The notes under the pieces were generated by a model. The model was not told the origin of the DNA. It made no database searches and worked only from the letters and a program-made list of their open reading frames with translations. Positions 48,458 to 60,216 of a stretch of 64,000 bases of DNA are shown here, piece after piece. Position numbers and translations under genes: made by a program. Source of the stretch: Azotobacter chroococcum. Its GTDB lineage: Bacteria > Pseudomonadota > Gammaproteobacteria > Pseudomonadales > Pseudomonadaceae. Numbering within the stretch: position 1 is the stretch's first letter; each line of letters starts with the position of its first letter. The stretch lies in assembly GCF_004339665.1 (NCBI RefSeq), contig NZ_SMMU01000002.1, positions 186,001-250,000 on the forward strand, in the 5' to 3' direction.

Positions 48458-48643
48458 ATGTGGCAGGAATTCGCAGTTGCCTTGTGTCTGATGCTGGTGT
48501 TCGAAGGCATCCTGCCATTCCTCAATCCGCGACGCTGGCGTAGTGCGATCATACAGGTGTTGCAATTGTCGGATCGCCAACTGCGCCTCACCGGGCTGGC
48601 CAGCATGCTGCTGGGAACAGCCCTCCTTTATTTGCTTCACTAA
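48458..48643 (+). CDS. DUF2065 small membrane protein
   Basis: This 61-residue protein has two hydrophobic segments ([34 protein letters not shown]) joined by [20 protein letters not shown]. It is the DUF2065 protein found between hflC and hisZ in pseudomonads. Its role is unknown. ATG at 48458 is preceded by GGGA; a GTG nine bases upstream is also possible. Confidence 0.88.
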   Translation: MWQEFAVALCLMLVFEGILPFLNPRRWRSAIIQVLQLSDRQLRLTGLASMLLGTALLYLLH

Positions 48644-48678
48644 AGGCTTGCCGCCCGGATCGAGAGAGGAAAGGCGTA

Positions 48679-51215
<2,537 letters not shown>

Positions 51216-51228
51216 AGTTGGATCGCCC

Positions 51229-51254
51229 GAAAGGCCGCCTGCGGGCGGTCTTTC
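51229..51254 (+). terminator. Hairpin just after purA
   Basis: GAAAGGCCGCC and GGCGGTCTTTC form an 11-bp stem with one G-U pair and a 4-base loop, 14 bp beyond the purA stop. No T tract follows; a stronger terminator lies at 51314. Confidence 0.5.
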
Positions 51255-51313
51255 GCATGGGGCTTGCCACTGGCAGCATTGGAAGGGGTGGTGAAGTTTC
51301 AGGTGTACGGAAA

Positions 51314-51346
51314 CGAAAAAACCGAGCCAGTGGCTCGGTTTTTTCG
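51314..51346. terminator. Bidirectional Rho-independent terminator between purA and tRNA-Leu
   Basis: ACCGAGCC and GGCTCGGT pair around AGT, with a run of A on the left and a run of T on the right, extending the stem to 15 bp. It can end purA transcripts on the plus strand and tRNA-Leu transcripts on the minus strand. Confidence 0.9.
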
Positions 51347-51355
51347 TGAATGAGA

Positions 51356-51442
51356 TGGTGCCCAGGAGAAGACTCGAACTTCCACGGTGTTGCCACCGCT
51401 AGGACCTGAACCTAGTGCGTCTACCAATTCCGCCACCTGGGC
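51356..51442 (-). tRNA. tRNA-Leu (CAG), copy 2
   Basis: This 87-base tRNA has acceptor GCCCAGG/CCTGGGC, a class II long variable arm (CGGTGGCAACACCG), anticodon stem CTAGG/CCTAG with loop TTCAGGT (anticodon CAG, reads CUG) and an encoded CCA end. It is the downstream copy of a tandem pair. Confidence 0.96.
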
Positions 51443-51548
51443 ACATGCGACGATCAGACGCCGACTTTCGCAGTATTCATCGGACTGGCCGACACGGAAC
51501 CTGCTGTCCGCGATAAAAAACCACTTCAGTGAAGTGTGCTTTTCAATA

Positions 51549-51635
51549 TGGTGCCCAGGAGAAGACTCGAACTTCCACGGTGTTGCCACCGCTAGGACCT
51601 GAACCTAGTGCGTCTACCAATTCCGCCACCTGGGC
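51549..51635 (-). tRNA. tRNA-Leu (CAG), copy 1
   Basis: This copy appears identical over all 87 bases to the other tRNA-Leu. It has the same acceptor, long variable arm, CAG anticodon and encoded CCA. It lies 106 bp upstream of the second copy and next to the promoter at 51698-51726, so both are probably made as one transcript. Confidence 0.96.
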
Positions 51636-51697
51636 ACTGCATCTCGATGCTATTGCGTCGATTTCATGCTACAACGTCTGCAACGTTGTGGGCGCGA

Positions 51698-51726
51698 ACT
51701 ATACGGAGCAGGTCTTGGCTTGTAAA
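51698..51726 (-). promoter_or_regulatory. Sigma70 promoter of the tRNA-Leu pair
   Basis: On the minus strand TTTACA and TATAGT are separated by exactly 17 bases, about 62 bases upstream of the first tRNA. A GC-rich GCGCCC follows the -10, like a stringent-response discriminator. The spacing and match are good. Confidence 0.75.
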
Positions 51727-51844
51727 CCCTTGAGGTGAAAAAATTATTGTCACCGCAAAGCTGACCGACAGATGGATTTCGCGCTTCAATAAGCAGATGG
51801 CAGATACCTCAAATGGAAATCATGAATAAGGTGACAACGCACTG

Positions 51845-54424
51845 ATGGCCGATTGGCAAAGTCTCGATCCCGAGGCCGCCCGCGAGGCGGAAAAGTACGA
51901 TAACCCCATTCCCAGCCGCGAGCTGATCCTGAAGCGCCTCGACGAGCGCGGGGCTCCCGCCAGCCGCGAGGAGTTGGCGGAGGAGTTTGGCCTGCGCGAA
52001 GAGGAGCAGATCGAAGCCCTGCGCCGGCGACTGCGCGCCATGGAGCGCGACGGTCAACTGATCCATACCCGCCGCGGCACCTATGCGCCGGTGGACAAGC
52101 TCGACCTGGTGCTCGGCCGGGTCAGCGGACATCGGGACGGCTTCGGCTTCCTGATTCCCGACGACGGCAGCGACGACCTCTTTCTCAGTCCGATGCAGAT
52201 GCGCCTGCTGTTCGACGGCGACCGGGCGCTGGCACGGGTATCCGGCTTCGACCGGCGGGGCCGCCGCGAGGGGGCCATCGTCGAGGTGGTCTCGCGAGCC
52301 CATGAAACCGTCGTCGGCCGCTACTACGAAGAAGGCGGCATCGGTTTTGTCATCCCCGACAACCCGAAGATCCAGCAGGAGATGCTGGTCACCCCCGGTC
52401 GCACGGGGAACGCCGCGGTCGGCCAGTTCGTCGAGATCCGCATCACCCACTGGCCGACCCTGCGCTTCCAGCCGCAGGGCGACATCGTCGAGGTGATCGG
52501 CAACTATATGGCGCCGGGCATGGAAATCGACGTTGCCCTGCGCAGCTACGATATCCCCCACGTCTGGCCGGAGGCCGTGCGCAAGGAGGCGTGCAAGCTC
52601 AAGCCCGAGGTGGAGGAGAAGGACAAGCTCAAGCGCATCGACCTGCGCCACCTGCCGTTCGTCACCATCGACGGTGAGGATGCCCGCGACTTCGACGATG
52701 CGGTCTACTGCGAGAAGAGCCTTCTGGCCCCGATCGCCGGTGGCTACCGCCTGTATGTGGCGATCGCTGACGTGTCCCACTACGTCAGGGTCGGCTCGGC
52801 GCTGGACGAGGAAGCCAGCCAGCGCGGCAACTCGGTGTATTTCCCCGAGCGGGTGGTACCGATGCTACCCGAGGAGCTGTCCAACGGCCTCTGTTCGCTC
52901 AACCCGCAGGTTGACCGGCTGGCCATGGTCTGCGAGATGACCCTGTCGCGCTCCGGCAAGATGACCGATTACCAGTTCTACGAGGCGGTCATCCATTCCC
53001 ATGCGCGACTGACCTACAACCGGGTCAGCACCATGCTGGAGCAGCCGAAGAGCCCCGAAGGCAAGCGGCTGTGCAGCATCTATGCCGGGGTGCTGCCGCA
53101 TCTCAAGCAGCTGTATTCGCTCTATAAGGTGCTGGTGAAGGCGCGCCAGGTGCGTGGCGCCATCGATTTCGAGACCCAGGAAACACGCATCGTCTTCGGT
53201 TCCGGGCGCAAGATCGCGGAAATCCTGCCGACCGAGCGCAACGATGCGCACAAGCTGATCGAGGAGTGCATGCTCTGCGCCAACGTGGCGACCGCCGCGT
53301 TCCTGCAGAAGCACGAGCTGCCGGGACTCTATCGGGTGCACGATGGCCCGCCGGCGGAGCGCCTGGAGAAGCTCAAGGCCTTTCTTGGCGAGCTCGGCCT
53401 GAGTCTGCACCGCAGCAAGGATGGCCCGACACCGAAGGACTACCAGATGCTGCTGGAGTCGATCCAGGGGCGAGCGGACTTCCACCTGATCCAGACGGTC
53501 ATGCTGCGCTCGCTCAGCCAGGCGGTGTACAGCGCCGACAACCACGGCCACTTCGGCCTGAACTACGAGGCCTACACCCATTTCACCTCGCCGATCCGCC
53601 GCTATCCGGATCTGCTGGTGCACCGTGCGATCCGCAGCGTGATCCGCTCCAAGCGCGAGACCCCCCATGCCCGCCGCGCGGGTGCGGCGAGCATGCCCAA
53701 GGCGCGCATCTATCCCTACGACGAGGCGACCCTGGAGCAGCTCGGCGAAGCCTGCTCGCTGACCGAGCGGCGTGCCGACGAGGCGACCCGTGACGTGGTC
53801 AACTGGTTGAAGTGCGAGTTCATGCAGGATCGCGTCGGCGAGCGTTTCGACGGGGTGATCACCGCGGTGACCGGCTTCGGCATCTTCGTAGAGCTGAAGG
53901 ACATCTACGTCGAGGGACTGGTGCATGTCACCGCCCTGCCGGGCGACTACTACCACTTCGATCCGGTGCATCATCGCCTGTCCGGGGAGCGCAGCGGGCG
54001 TGGCTTCCGGCTCGGCGACAGCGTTGCCGTGCGGGTGATGCGGGTCGACCTGGACGAGCGGCGGATCGATTTCGAGCTGGTCGAGGGCGAGCGTGGGCAG
54101 CCGACCGGGCGTCGTCGGCGTGCTGCCGAGCAGGAGGAGGTGGTCGAGGAGCGTGCCGCCAAGGGGCGTGGCAAGGGCGGCAAGGGCAAGGAGCTGGCGC
54201 CGCTGGCTTCCGAACTGCTGGCCCAGGCCGAGGCCATGCTCGGCAATACCGATGTGAAGAAGAGTCGGGCGACCAAGCAGGCGCTGCTGGCCGAGGCCAA
54301 GACTGCCAAGCCGGAGCGCCGGAAGGCGGCCAAGGGGTCTGCCGAGAAGGGCGGGGGCGGCAGGCAGCACAAGCCGGCTGACAAGGGGGCCCCCCGCAAG
54401 GCCCGGAGCAAGGCCAGAACATGA
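51845..54424 (+). CDS. rnr: Ribonuclease R
   Basis: This 859-residue 3'-5' exoribonuclease degrades structured RNA. It has an N-terminal helix-turn-helix (SREELAEEFGLREEEQIEAL), two cold-shock domains (GRVSGHRDGFGFLIPDDGSD), the RNB domain with FVTIDGEDARDFDDAVYCEK (metal-binding aspartates) and FGLNYEAYTHFTSPIRRYPD, an S1 domain (GVITAVTGFGIFVELKDIYV) and a lysine-rich tail after about 760. The tail is longer than average. ATG overlap: its stop shares bases with rlmB (ATGA). Confidence 0.96.
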   Translation: MADWQSLDPEAAREAEKYDNPIPSRELILKRLDERGAPASREELAEEFGLREEEQIEALRRRLRAMERDGQLIHTRRGTYAPVDKLDLVLGRVSGHRDGFGFLIPDDGSDDLFLSPMQMRLLFDGDRALARVSGFDRRGRREGAIVEVVSRAHETVVGRYYEEGGIGFVIPDNPKIQQEMLVTPGRTGNAAVGQFVEIRITHWPTLRFQPQGDIVEVIGNYMAPGMEIDVALRSYDIPHVWPEAVRKEACKLKPEVEEKDKLKRIDLRHLPFVTIDGEDARDFDDAVYCEKSLLAPIAGGYRLYVAIADVSHYVRVGSALDEEASQRGNSVYFPERVVPMLPEELSNGLCSLNPQVDRLAMVCEMTLSRSGKMTDYQFYEAVIHSHARLTYNRVSTMLEQPKSPEGKRLCSIYAGVLPHLKQLYSLYKVLVKARQVRGAIDFETQETRIVFGSGRKIAEILPTERNDAHKLIEECMLCANVATAAFLQKHELPGLYRVHDGPPAERLEKLKAFLGELGLSLHRSKDGPTPKDYQMLLESIQGRADFHLIQTVMLRSLSQAVYSADNHGHFGLNYEAYTHFTSPIRRYPDLLVHRAIRSVIRSKRETPHARRAGAASMPKARIYPYDEATLEQLGEACSLTERRADEATRDVVNWLKCEFMQDRVGERFDGVITAVTGFGIFVELKDIYVEGLVHVTALPGDYYHFDPVHHRLSGERSGRGFRLGDSVAVRVMRVDLDERRIDFELVEGERGQPTGRRRRAAEQEEVVEERAAKGRGKGGKGKELAPLASELLAQAEAMLGNTDVKKSRATKQALLAEAKTAKPERRKAAKGSAEKGGGGRQHKPADKGAPRKARSKART

Positions 54425-55164
54425 GCGATCTGGAACGGATCTACGGCGTGCATGCCGTGGAGGCCCTGCTGCGTCATCATCCCCGGCGGGTCAAGCAGCT
54501 CTGGCTGGCCGAGGGGCGTCAGGATCCGCGGATCCAGGCGCTGCTCGAGCTGGCCCGGCAGGCGCGGGTGCCGGTCGGCCAGCGTGAGCGTCGTGAGCTG
54601 GATGAGTGGGCCGAGGGCGTGCACCAGGGGGTGGTCGCCGAGGTCAGTCCCAGCCAGGTCTGGGGCGAGGCGATGCTCGACGAACTGCTCGACCGCTGCG
54701 AAGGACCGCCGCTGCTGCTGGTCTTGGACGGCGTCACCGATCCGCACAACCTCGGTGCTTGCCTGCGTACCGCCGACGCCGCCGGCGTGCAGGCGGTGAT
54801 CGTGCCCAAGGACAAGTCGGCCACCCTGAATGCCACGGTGCGCAAGGTCGCCTGTGGCGCCGCCGAGGTGGTTCCGCTGGTGGCGGTGACCAATCTGGCG
54901 CGGACCCTGGAGAAGCTCCGTCAGCGCGGCCTGTGGACGGTCGGCACCGCCGGCGAGGTCGAGCAGGAGCTCTATGGGCTGGATCTGCGCGGCCCGACCG
55001 TGCTGATCATGGGCGCCGAGGGCAAGGGCATGCGCCGGCTGACCCGCGAGCACTGCGATTACCTGGTGCGCCTGCCGATGGCCGGCAGCGTCAGCAGCCT
55101 GAACGTGTCCGTCGCCACCGGCGTCTGTCTGTTCGAGGTCGTGCGCCAGCGCCGCCTGCAGTGA
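54421..55164 (+). CDS. rlmB: 23S rRNA (Gm2251) 2'-O-methyltransferase RlmB
   Basis: This 247-residue SPOUT methyltransferase has an N-terminal substrate-binding domain (IYGVHAVEALLRHHPRRVKQ) and the knot region with LVLDGVTDPHNLGACLRTAD, VLIMGAEGKGMRRLTREHCD and LPMAGSVSSLNVSVATGVCL. It modifies G2251 of 23S rRNA. It is coupled to rnr, as usual. Confidence 0.96.
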   Translation: MSDLERIYGVHAVEALLRHHPRRVKQLWLAEGRQDPRIQALLELARQARVPVGQRERRELDEWAEGVHQGVVAEVSPSQVWGEAMLDELLDRCEGPPLLLVLDGVTDPHNLGACLRTADAAGVQAVIVPKDKSATLNATVRKVACGAAEVVPLVAVTNLARTLEKLRQRGLWTVGTAGEVEQELYGLDLRGPTVLIMGAEGKGMRRLTREHCDYLVRLPMAGSVSSLNVSVATGVCLFEVVRQRRLQ

Positions 55165-55183
55165 CGGCAGGGCGCTGTGCGCC

Positions 55184-55212
55184 TTGCTTCCCTCCCGGCC
55201 CTTCTCTAGAAT
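55184..55212 (+). promoter_or_regulatory. Sigma70 promoter of the rpsF operon
   Basis: TTGCTT and TAGAAT are spaced by 17 bases in the gap after rlmB. Transcription would start near 55219, giving a leader of about 110 bases before rpsF. Confidence 0.65.
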
Positions 55213-55283
55213 TGCGCCCCTTGTCTCGAGCTGGGGCGCACTGCCCCGGATTCCCGGCAAGTCCAACGAGTCATTCACTCCTT

Positions 55284-55308
55284 GCCTGACCGCATCGCGT
55301 CGGCAGGC
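55284..55308 (+). promoter_or_regulatory. Candidate S6:S18 autoregulatory leader hairpin
   Basis: GCCTG pairs with CAGGC, with inner CCG/CGG and a loop, just upstream of the rpsF ribosome site. Leaders of rpsF-rpsR operons often carry a hairpin bound by the S6:S18 complex. The match is by position and rough shape only. Confidence 0.35.
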
Positions 55309-55329
55309 TACAACCCGTAAGGAGCATCC

Positions 55330-55746
55330 ATGCGTCATTACGAAATCATTTTCCTGGTCCACCCCGATCAGAGCGAGCAGGTCGGTGGCATGGTGGAGCG
55401 TTACACCAAGCTGATCGAAGAAGATGGTGGCAAGATCCATCGTCTGGAAGACTGGGGCCGTCGCCAGCTGGCCTATGCCATCAACAACGTGCACAAGGCT
55501 CACTACGTGATGCTGAACGTCGAGTGCAGTGGCAAGGCCCTGGCCGAGCTGGAAGACAACTTCCGCTACAACGACGCCGTCATCCGCAACCTGGTCATCC
55601 GCCGCGACGAAGCCATCACCGGCCAGTCCGAGATGCTCAAGGCCGAGGAAAACCGCAGCGAGCGTCGCGAGCGTCGTGAGCGCCCCGAACACGGCGGCCA
55701 CGAAGGTCATGACAGCGATAGCGACAGCGATAAAGCTGACGAGTAA
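55330..55746 (+). CDS. rpsF: 30S ribosomal protein S6
   Basis: This 138-residue protein opens [20 protein letters not shown] and has [20 protein letters not shown] and [20 protein letters not shown]. The acidic tail ([16 protein letters not shown]) is usual in pseudomonads. ATG at 55330 has AAGGAG upstream. First gene of rpsF-rpsR-DUF2232-rplI. Confidence 0.98.
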   Translation: MRHYEIIFLVHPDQSEQVGGMVERYTKLIEEDGGKIHRLEDWGRRQLAYAINNVHKAHYVMLNVECSGKALAELEDNFRYNDAVIRNLVIRRDEAITGQSEMLKAEENRSERRERRERPEHGGHEGHDSDSDSDKADE

Positions 55747-55774
55747 TCCACGGATCTATTGAGGAGCAACTCCC

Positions 55775-56005
55775 ATGGCACGTTTCTTCCGTCGTCGCAA
55801 GTTCTGCCGTTTCACCGCCGAAGGCGTCAAAGAGATCGACTTCAAGGATCTCAACACCCTGAAGGCCTACATCTCCGAAACCGGCAAGATCGTTCCCAGC
55901 CGCATCACCGGTACCAAGGCCCGTTATCAGCGTCAGCTGGCCACCGCCATCAAGCGTGCCCGCTACCTGGCCCTGCTGCCCTACACCGACAGCCACGGCC
56001 GTTGA
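55775..56005 (+). CDS. rpsR: 30S ribosomal protein S18
   Basis: This 76-residue protein reads [20 protein letters not shown], then [20 protein letters not shown] and [20 protein letters not shown]. It binds with S6 to the 30S platform. ATG at 55775 follows GAGGAG, 28 bp after rpsF. Confidence 0.98.
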   Translation: MARFFRRRKFCRFTAEGVKEIDFKDLNTLKAYISETGKIVPSRITGTKARYQRQLATAIKRARYLALLPYTDSHGR

Positions 56006-56040
56006 TGGCGGGCGGTCGACAAAGGTAAGGGATAGATCGC

Positions 56041-56931
56041 ATGCGCGCCCTGGCTGAGTTCATCATGCGCGGTCGCATGCAGGCCGGCTTCGTGGTCGTC
56101 GGCTCCGCCGCCCTGCCGCTGCTGTTCTGGCTGAGCGCGGCGGCGGGCTGCCTGGTGCTGCTGCGCCGCGGCTTGAGCGATGCCTTCGGTATCGTCGCTC
56201 TGGCCCTGCTGCCGGCGGCTGCCTGGTGGTATTTCGGCGAGCCGCGCACCCTGCTGCTGTTGCTCGGCACCCTGGGGCTGGCTCAGCTGCTGCGCACCAG
56301 CGTGTCCTGGCGGCTGGTGCTGATGGGCAGCGTGCTGGTCGGCCTAGTCTATGCGCTGGTGCTGGGGGAGGTGTTTCGCGCCCCCATCGAGGCGATGGCC
56401 GGCGAGCTGCAGAAGCTAATGCCGCAGGTGCTCGAGTCGGCCCGGCCGCTCTCGGCGGACGAGCAGGCGCGTCTGGGGGCCCTGCTGGTGCCGGTGCTGA
56501 CCGGCCTGTTGGCGGCGCTGCTGCAGATCGTCAGCTTGCTTGCCCTGGTGCTCGGTCGTTACTGGCAGAGCCTGCTGTACAACCCGGGCGGCTTTGCCAG
56601 CGAGTTCCGCGCGCTGCGTCTGCCTGGTCTGTGGGCGCTCGCGCTGCTGGCCGGCATGCTGCTCGCCCCCAACCTGGGGGCGCAGATGGCCATGCTGACG
56701 CCGCTGTGCAGCGTACCGCTGTTCTTCGCCGGCATAGCCCTGATACACGGGCTGGTGGCGCAGGGGCGGCTGGGGCGGTTCTGGCTGGTGGGGCTGTATG
56801 TGACGCTGCTGCTGTTCATGCAGCTGACCTATCCGTTACTGATGGTCTTGGCCATCGTCGACAGTCTGATTGATTTTCGCGGTCGGCAGACGCCCAAGGG
56901 TGGCTCCGGAGCTGCGAACGGTGAAGGTTAA
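56041..56931 (+). CDS. DUF2232 integral membrane protein
   Basis: This 296-residue protein has about eight membrane helices (for example LPLLFWLSAAAGCLVLLRRG and LLMVLAIVDSLIDFRGRQ). In pseudomonads a DUF2232 protein always sits between rpsR and rplI. The family is related to YybS/riboflavin-transporter-like proteins, but its role is unknown. It is cotranscribed with its ribosomal neighbours. Confidence 0.9.
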   Translation: MRALAEFIMRGRMQAGFVVVGSAALPLLFWLSAAAGCLVLLRRGLSDAFGIVALALLPAAAWWYFGEPRTLLLLLGTLGLAQLLRTSVSWRLVLMGSVLVGLVYALVLGEVFRAPIEAMAGELQKLMPQVLESARPLSADEQARLGALLVPVLTGLLAALLQIVSLLALVLGRYWQSLLYNPGGFASEFRALRLPGLWALALLAGMLLAPNLGAQMAMLTPLCSVPLFFAGIALIHGLVAQGRLGRFWLVGLYVTLLLFMQLTYPLLMVLAIVDSLIDFRGRQTPKGGSGAANGEG

Positions 56932-56952
56932 AAGTTAAGAGGTAAGACTCAA

Positions 56953-57399
56953 ATGGATGTCATCCTGCTGGAAAAGATCGCCAACCTGGGCAACCTGGGC
57001 GACAAGGTGAGTGTAAAGGGCGGCTACGCGCGCAACTTCCTGCTGCCGCAGGGCAAGGCCACCGCGGCCACCGCCGAGAACGTTGCGGCGTTCGAAGCCC
57101 GTCGTGCCGAACTGGAGCGTCTGGCTGCCGAGAAGCGGGCTTCCGCCGAAGAGCGCGCGGCCCAGCTGAACGAGCTGGAAATCACCATCACCGCCACTGC
57201 CGGCGATGAAGGCAAGCTGTTCGGCTCCATCGGCACCGCCGACATCGCCGACGCCCTGACCGGCGCCGGTCTGGAAGTGGCGAAGAGTGAAGTGCGTCTG
57301 CCCAACGGCACCATTCGCCAGACTGGCGAATACGAGGTGGCCCTGCACCTGCACACTGACGTCGAGGCCAGCATCCGCCTGGTCGTGGTCGCCGGCTAA
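56953..57399 (+). CDS. rplI: 50S ribosomal protein L9
   Basis: This 148-residue protein has the N-terminal RNA-binding domain [20 protein letters not shown] with [16 protein letters not shown], a long helix (residues 42-75) and a C-terminal domain ([20 protein letters not shown]). Length is normal. Confidence 0.98.
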   Translation: MDVILLEKIANLGNLGDKVSVKGGYARNFLLPQGKATAATAENVAAFEARRAELERLAAEKRASAEERAAQLNELEITITATAGDEGKLFGSIGTADIADALTGAGLEVAKSEVRLPNGTIRQTGEYEVALHLHTDVEASIRLVVVAG

Positions 57400-57413
57400 G
57401 CGGTCGCCATATC

Positions 57414-57476
57414 GTCTGGCAGCCTGGCTGCCAGACGCCTAACATCGGGCACTCTCCGCAGCCGCGGAGCGTGCCC
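57414..57476 (+). terminator. Two hairpins between rplI and dnaB
   Basis: GTCTGGCAG/CTGCCAGAC (57414-57436) is a perfect 9-bp stem. GGGCAC-T-CTCCGC and GCGGAG-C-GTGCCC (57447-57476) form a second stem with one mismatch, followed by a T-rich GTTGTCTTTCT. They probably end or reduce ribosomal operon transcription before dnaB. Confidence 0.6.
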
Positions 57477-57511
57477 GTTGTCTTTCTGCCGTCCCGGAAT
57501 CCTCGCCAGCC

Positions 57512-58903
57512 ATGAACGACATCAGTCCTCCCGAGCAGTACGACCTGGAAACCGCTGCCCTCAAGGTGCCGCCGCATTCCATCGAGGCCGAGCAGGCCGT
57601 GCTGGGCGGCTTGATGCTGGACAACAACACCTGGGAGCGGGTGCTCGACCAGGTGTCCGACGGCGATTTCTACCGCCACGACCACCGCATGATCTTCCGC
57701 GCCATCACGGTGCTGGCCGAGCGCAACATGCCGTTCGACGTGGTCACCCTGTCCGAGCAGCTGGACAAGGAAGGCCACCTGGAACAGGTCGGCGGTCTGG
57801 CCTACCTGGGCGAGCTGGCCAAGAACATCCCCTCGGTGGCCAACATCAAGGCCTATGCGCAGATCGTCCGCGAGCGCGCCACCCTGCGCCAACTGATCGG
57901 CATCAGCAACCGGATCGCCGACAGCGCCTACGCACCCCAGGGGCGTAGCGGCGACGAGATTCTCGACGAGGCCGAGCGGATGATCTTCCAGATCGCCGAG
58001 GCACGGCCAAAAGCCGGCGGCCCGCTGGCGATCAACGACATCCTGGTCAAGGCCATCGATCGTATCGACTCGCTGTTCAACTCCGGCGACGCCATCACCG
58101 GTCTTTCCACCGGCTTCACCGATCTGGACGAGCAGACCAGCGGCCTTCAGCCGGCCGACCTGGTCATCGTCGCCGGGCGTCCGTCGATGGGCAAGACCAC
58201 CTTCGCGATGAACCTGGTGGAGAACGCCGTGCTGCGCAGCGACAAGGCGGTCGTGGTGTATTCCCTGGAGATGCCTGCCGAATCCATCGTGATCCGGATG
58301 CTCGCCTCGCTCGGGCGGATCGACCAGACCAAGGTGCGCGCCGGCCGGCTGGACGACGACGACTGGCCGCGGCTGACCTCGGCGGTCAACCTGCTCAACG
58401 AGCGCAAGCTGTTCATCGACGACACCGCCGGTATCAGCCCGGCGGAAATGCGCGCGCGCACCCGGCGCCTGGCCCGCGAGCACGGCGAGATCGCCATGAT
58501 CATGGTCGACTACCTGCAGCTGATGCAGATTCCCGGCTCCAGCGGCGACAACCGGGTCAACGAGATTTCCGAGATCTCCCGCTCGCTGAAGGCGCTGGCC
58601 AAGGAATTCAACTGCCCGGTGATCGCCCTCTCGCAGCTCAACCGCTCGCTGGAGCAGCGTCCCAACAAGCGTCCGGTGAACTCCGACCTGCGCGAATCCG
58701 GGGCCATCGAGCAGGACGCCGACGTCATCATGTTCGTCTACCGCGACGAGGTCTATCACCCGGAAACCGAGTTCAAGGGCGTCGCCGAGATCATCATCGG
58801 CAAGCAGCGTAACGGCCCGATCGGCACCACCCGGCTGGCCTTCCTCGGCAAGTACTCGCGCTTCGAGAACCTGGCGCCGGGCAGCTACCAGTTCGACGAG
58901 TGA
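57512..58903 (+). CDS. dnaB: Replicative DNA helicase DnaB
   Basis: This 463-residue helicase unwinds DNA at the fork. The N-terminal domain has PPHSIEAEQAVLGGLMLDNN. The RecA-like domain has Walker A VAGRPSMGKTTFAMNLVENA, Walker B IAMIMVDYLQLM and NRSLEQRPNKRPVNSDLRES followed by GAIEQDADVIMFVYRDEVY. No intein or insertion is seen. Confidence 0.98.
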   Translation: MNDISPPEQYDLETAALKVPPHSIEAEQAVLGGLMLDNNTWERVLDQVSDGDFYRHDHRMIFRAITVLAERNMPFDVVTLSEQLDKEGHLEQVGGLAYLGELAKNIPSVANIKAYAQIVRERATLRQLIGISNRIADSAYAPQGRSGDEILDEAERMIFQIAEARPKAGGPLAINDILVKAIDRIDSLFNSGDAITGLSTGFTDLDEQTSGLQPADLVIVAGRPSMGKTTFAMNLVENAVLRSDKAVVVYSLEMPAESIVIRMLASLGRIDQTKVRAGRLDDDDWPRLTSAVNLLNERKLFIDDTAGISPAEMRARTRRLAREHGEIAMIMVDYLQLMQIPGSSGDNRVNEISEISRSLKALAKEFNCPVIALSQLNRSLEQRPNKRPVNSDLRESGAIEQDADVIMFVYRDEVYHPETEFKGVAEIIIGKQRNGPIGTTRLAFLGKYSRFENLAPGSYQFDE

Positions 58904-58975
58904 GCGCACTGGACAGGCCTGCCCGTGCGGATTAGCGTCAAGCAAGGCGTCAGATTCCGCACAGGGAGGCCAGAC

Positions 58976-60205
58976 ATGGCTGCTCCGGGGCGTCCTTTCT
59001 CCTTTACCGCCGGCCTGCGTGCCCTGCCGGCGGGCATCTGGGCGCTGGGCTTCGGCTCGATGCTCATGGACATCTCCTCCGAGCTGATCCACAGCCTGCT
59101 GCCGCTATTCATGGTCGGCGTGCTCGGCACTTCGCTGGTGACGGTGGGCATCGTCGAGGGCGTGGCCGAGGCCACCGCGGCCTTCGCCAAGGTGTTCTCC
59201 GGTGCACTCAGCGACTACCTGGGGCGGCGCAAGCGGCTGATGGTGTTCGGTTATGCCCTGGCGGCTTTCAGCAAGCCGCTGTTTCCCCTGGCCACGAGCG
59301 TCGACTGGGTGTTCGCCGCGCGCTTCGCCGACCGTGTCGGCAAGGGCATCCGCGGCGCGCCGCGCGATGCGCTGGTCGCCGACATCGTGCCGCCGCGTCT
59401 GCGCGGTGCGGCCTATGGCCTGCGTCAGGCGCTGGACTCGCTCGGCGCGGTGATCGGTCCGCTGCTGGCGCTGCTGTTCATGTTCTGGTTCGCCAACGAC
59501 ATCGCGGCGGTGATGTGGGTGGCGGTGATCCCGGCCTTCCTCACCGTGGCCCTGCTGCTGCGCTACGTCCGGGAGCCGGCGCGCGTTGGGGCCGAGGAGG
59601 GCGCCCGGCCGCCGCTGCGGCTGGGCGATGTGCGCCGGTTGGGCGGCGCCTACTGGCGGGTGGTGGGCATCGGCGCGGTGTTCACCCTGGCGCGCTTCAG
59701 CGAGGCCTTCCTGATCCTGCGCGTCGAGGATGTGGGCGTACCGCTCGGTCTGGTGCCGCTGGCTCTGGTGGTGATGAACCTGTTCTATGCCCTGTGCGCC
59801 TATCCGGCCGGCCAGGCCGCCGACCGTCTCGATGCGCGCCGGCTGCTGCTGCTCAGCCTGCTGCTGCTGATCCTCGCCGACCTGCTGCTGGCCGGCGCCG
59901 GCAGCCCCTGGCTGGCCTTCGCCGGTGCCGCCCTGTGGGGACTGCACATGGCCTTCAGCCAGGGCCTCTTGGCCAAGCTGGTGGCCGACAGCGCGCCGCT
60001 GGCGCTGCGCGGTACCGCCTTCGGCTTCTTCAATCTGCTCAGCGGCCTGGCGCTGCTGGCGGCCAGCCTGATCGCCGGCGCCCTGTGGCAGCAGTTCGGC
60101 GCCGCTGCGACCTTCCTGGCCGGTGCCGCCTTCGCCGTGCTGGCCGCCCTGGGGCTGCTCGGCTGGCGCGTTCCGGGTGGGCTGGGAGACGGTGCGGGGC
60201 GCTGA
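58976..60205 (+). CDS. Major facilitator superfamily transporter
   Basis: This 409-residue protein has about twelve membrane helices. The segment LGFGSMLMDISSELIHSLLP opens it. FSGALSDYLGRRKRLMVFGY is the MFS motif A between helices 2 and 3, and FADRVGKGIRGAPRDALVAD is typical of the YfkF/YdgK-type drug or sugar exporters. ATG at 58976 is chosen for GGGAGG upstream. Substrate unknown. It follows dnaB by 72 bp. Confidence 0.88.
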   Translation: MAAPGRPFSFTAGLRALPAGIWALGFGSMLMDISSELIHSLLPLFMVGVLGTSLVTVGIVEGVAEATAAFAKVFSGALSDYLGRRKRLMVFGYALAAFSKPLFPLATSVDWVFAARFADRVGKGIRGAPRDALVADIVPPRLRGAAYGLRQALDSLGAVIGPLLALLFMFWFANDIAAVMWVAVIPAFLTVALLLRYVREPARVGAEEGARPPLRLGDVRRLGGAYWRVVGIGAVFTLARFSEAFLILRVEDVGVPLGLVPLALVVMNLFYALCAYPAGQAADRLDARRLLLLSLLLLILADLLLAGAGSPWLAFAGAALWGLHMAFSQGLLAKLVADSAPLALRGTAFGFFNLLSGLALLAASLIAGALWQQFGAAATFLAGAAFAVLAALGLLGWRVPGGLGDGAGR

Positions 60206-60216
60206 GCGGCGCCGGC

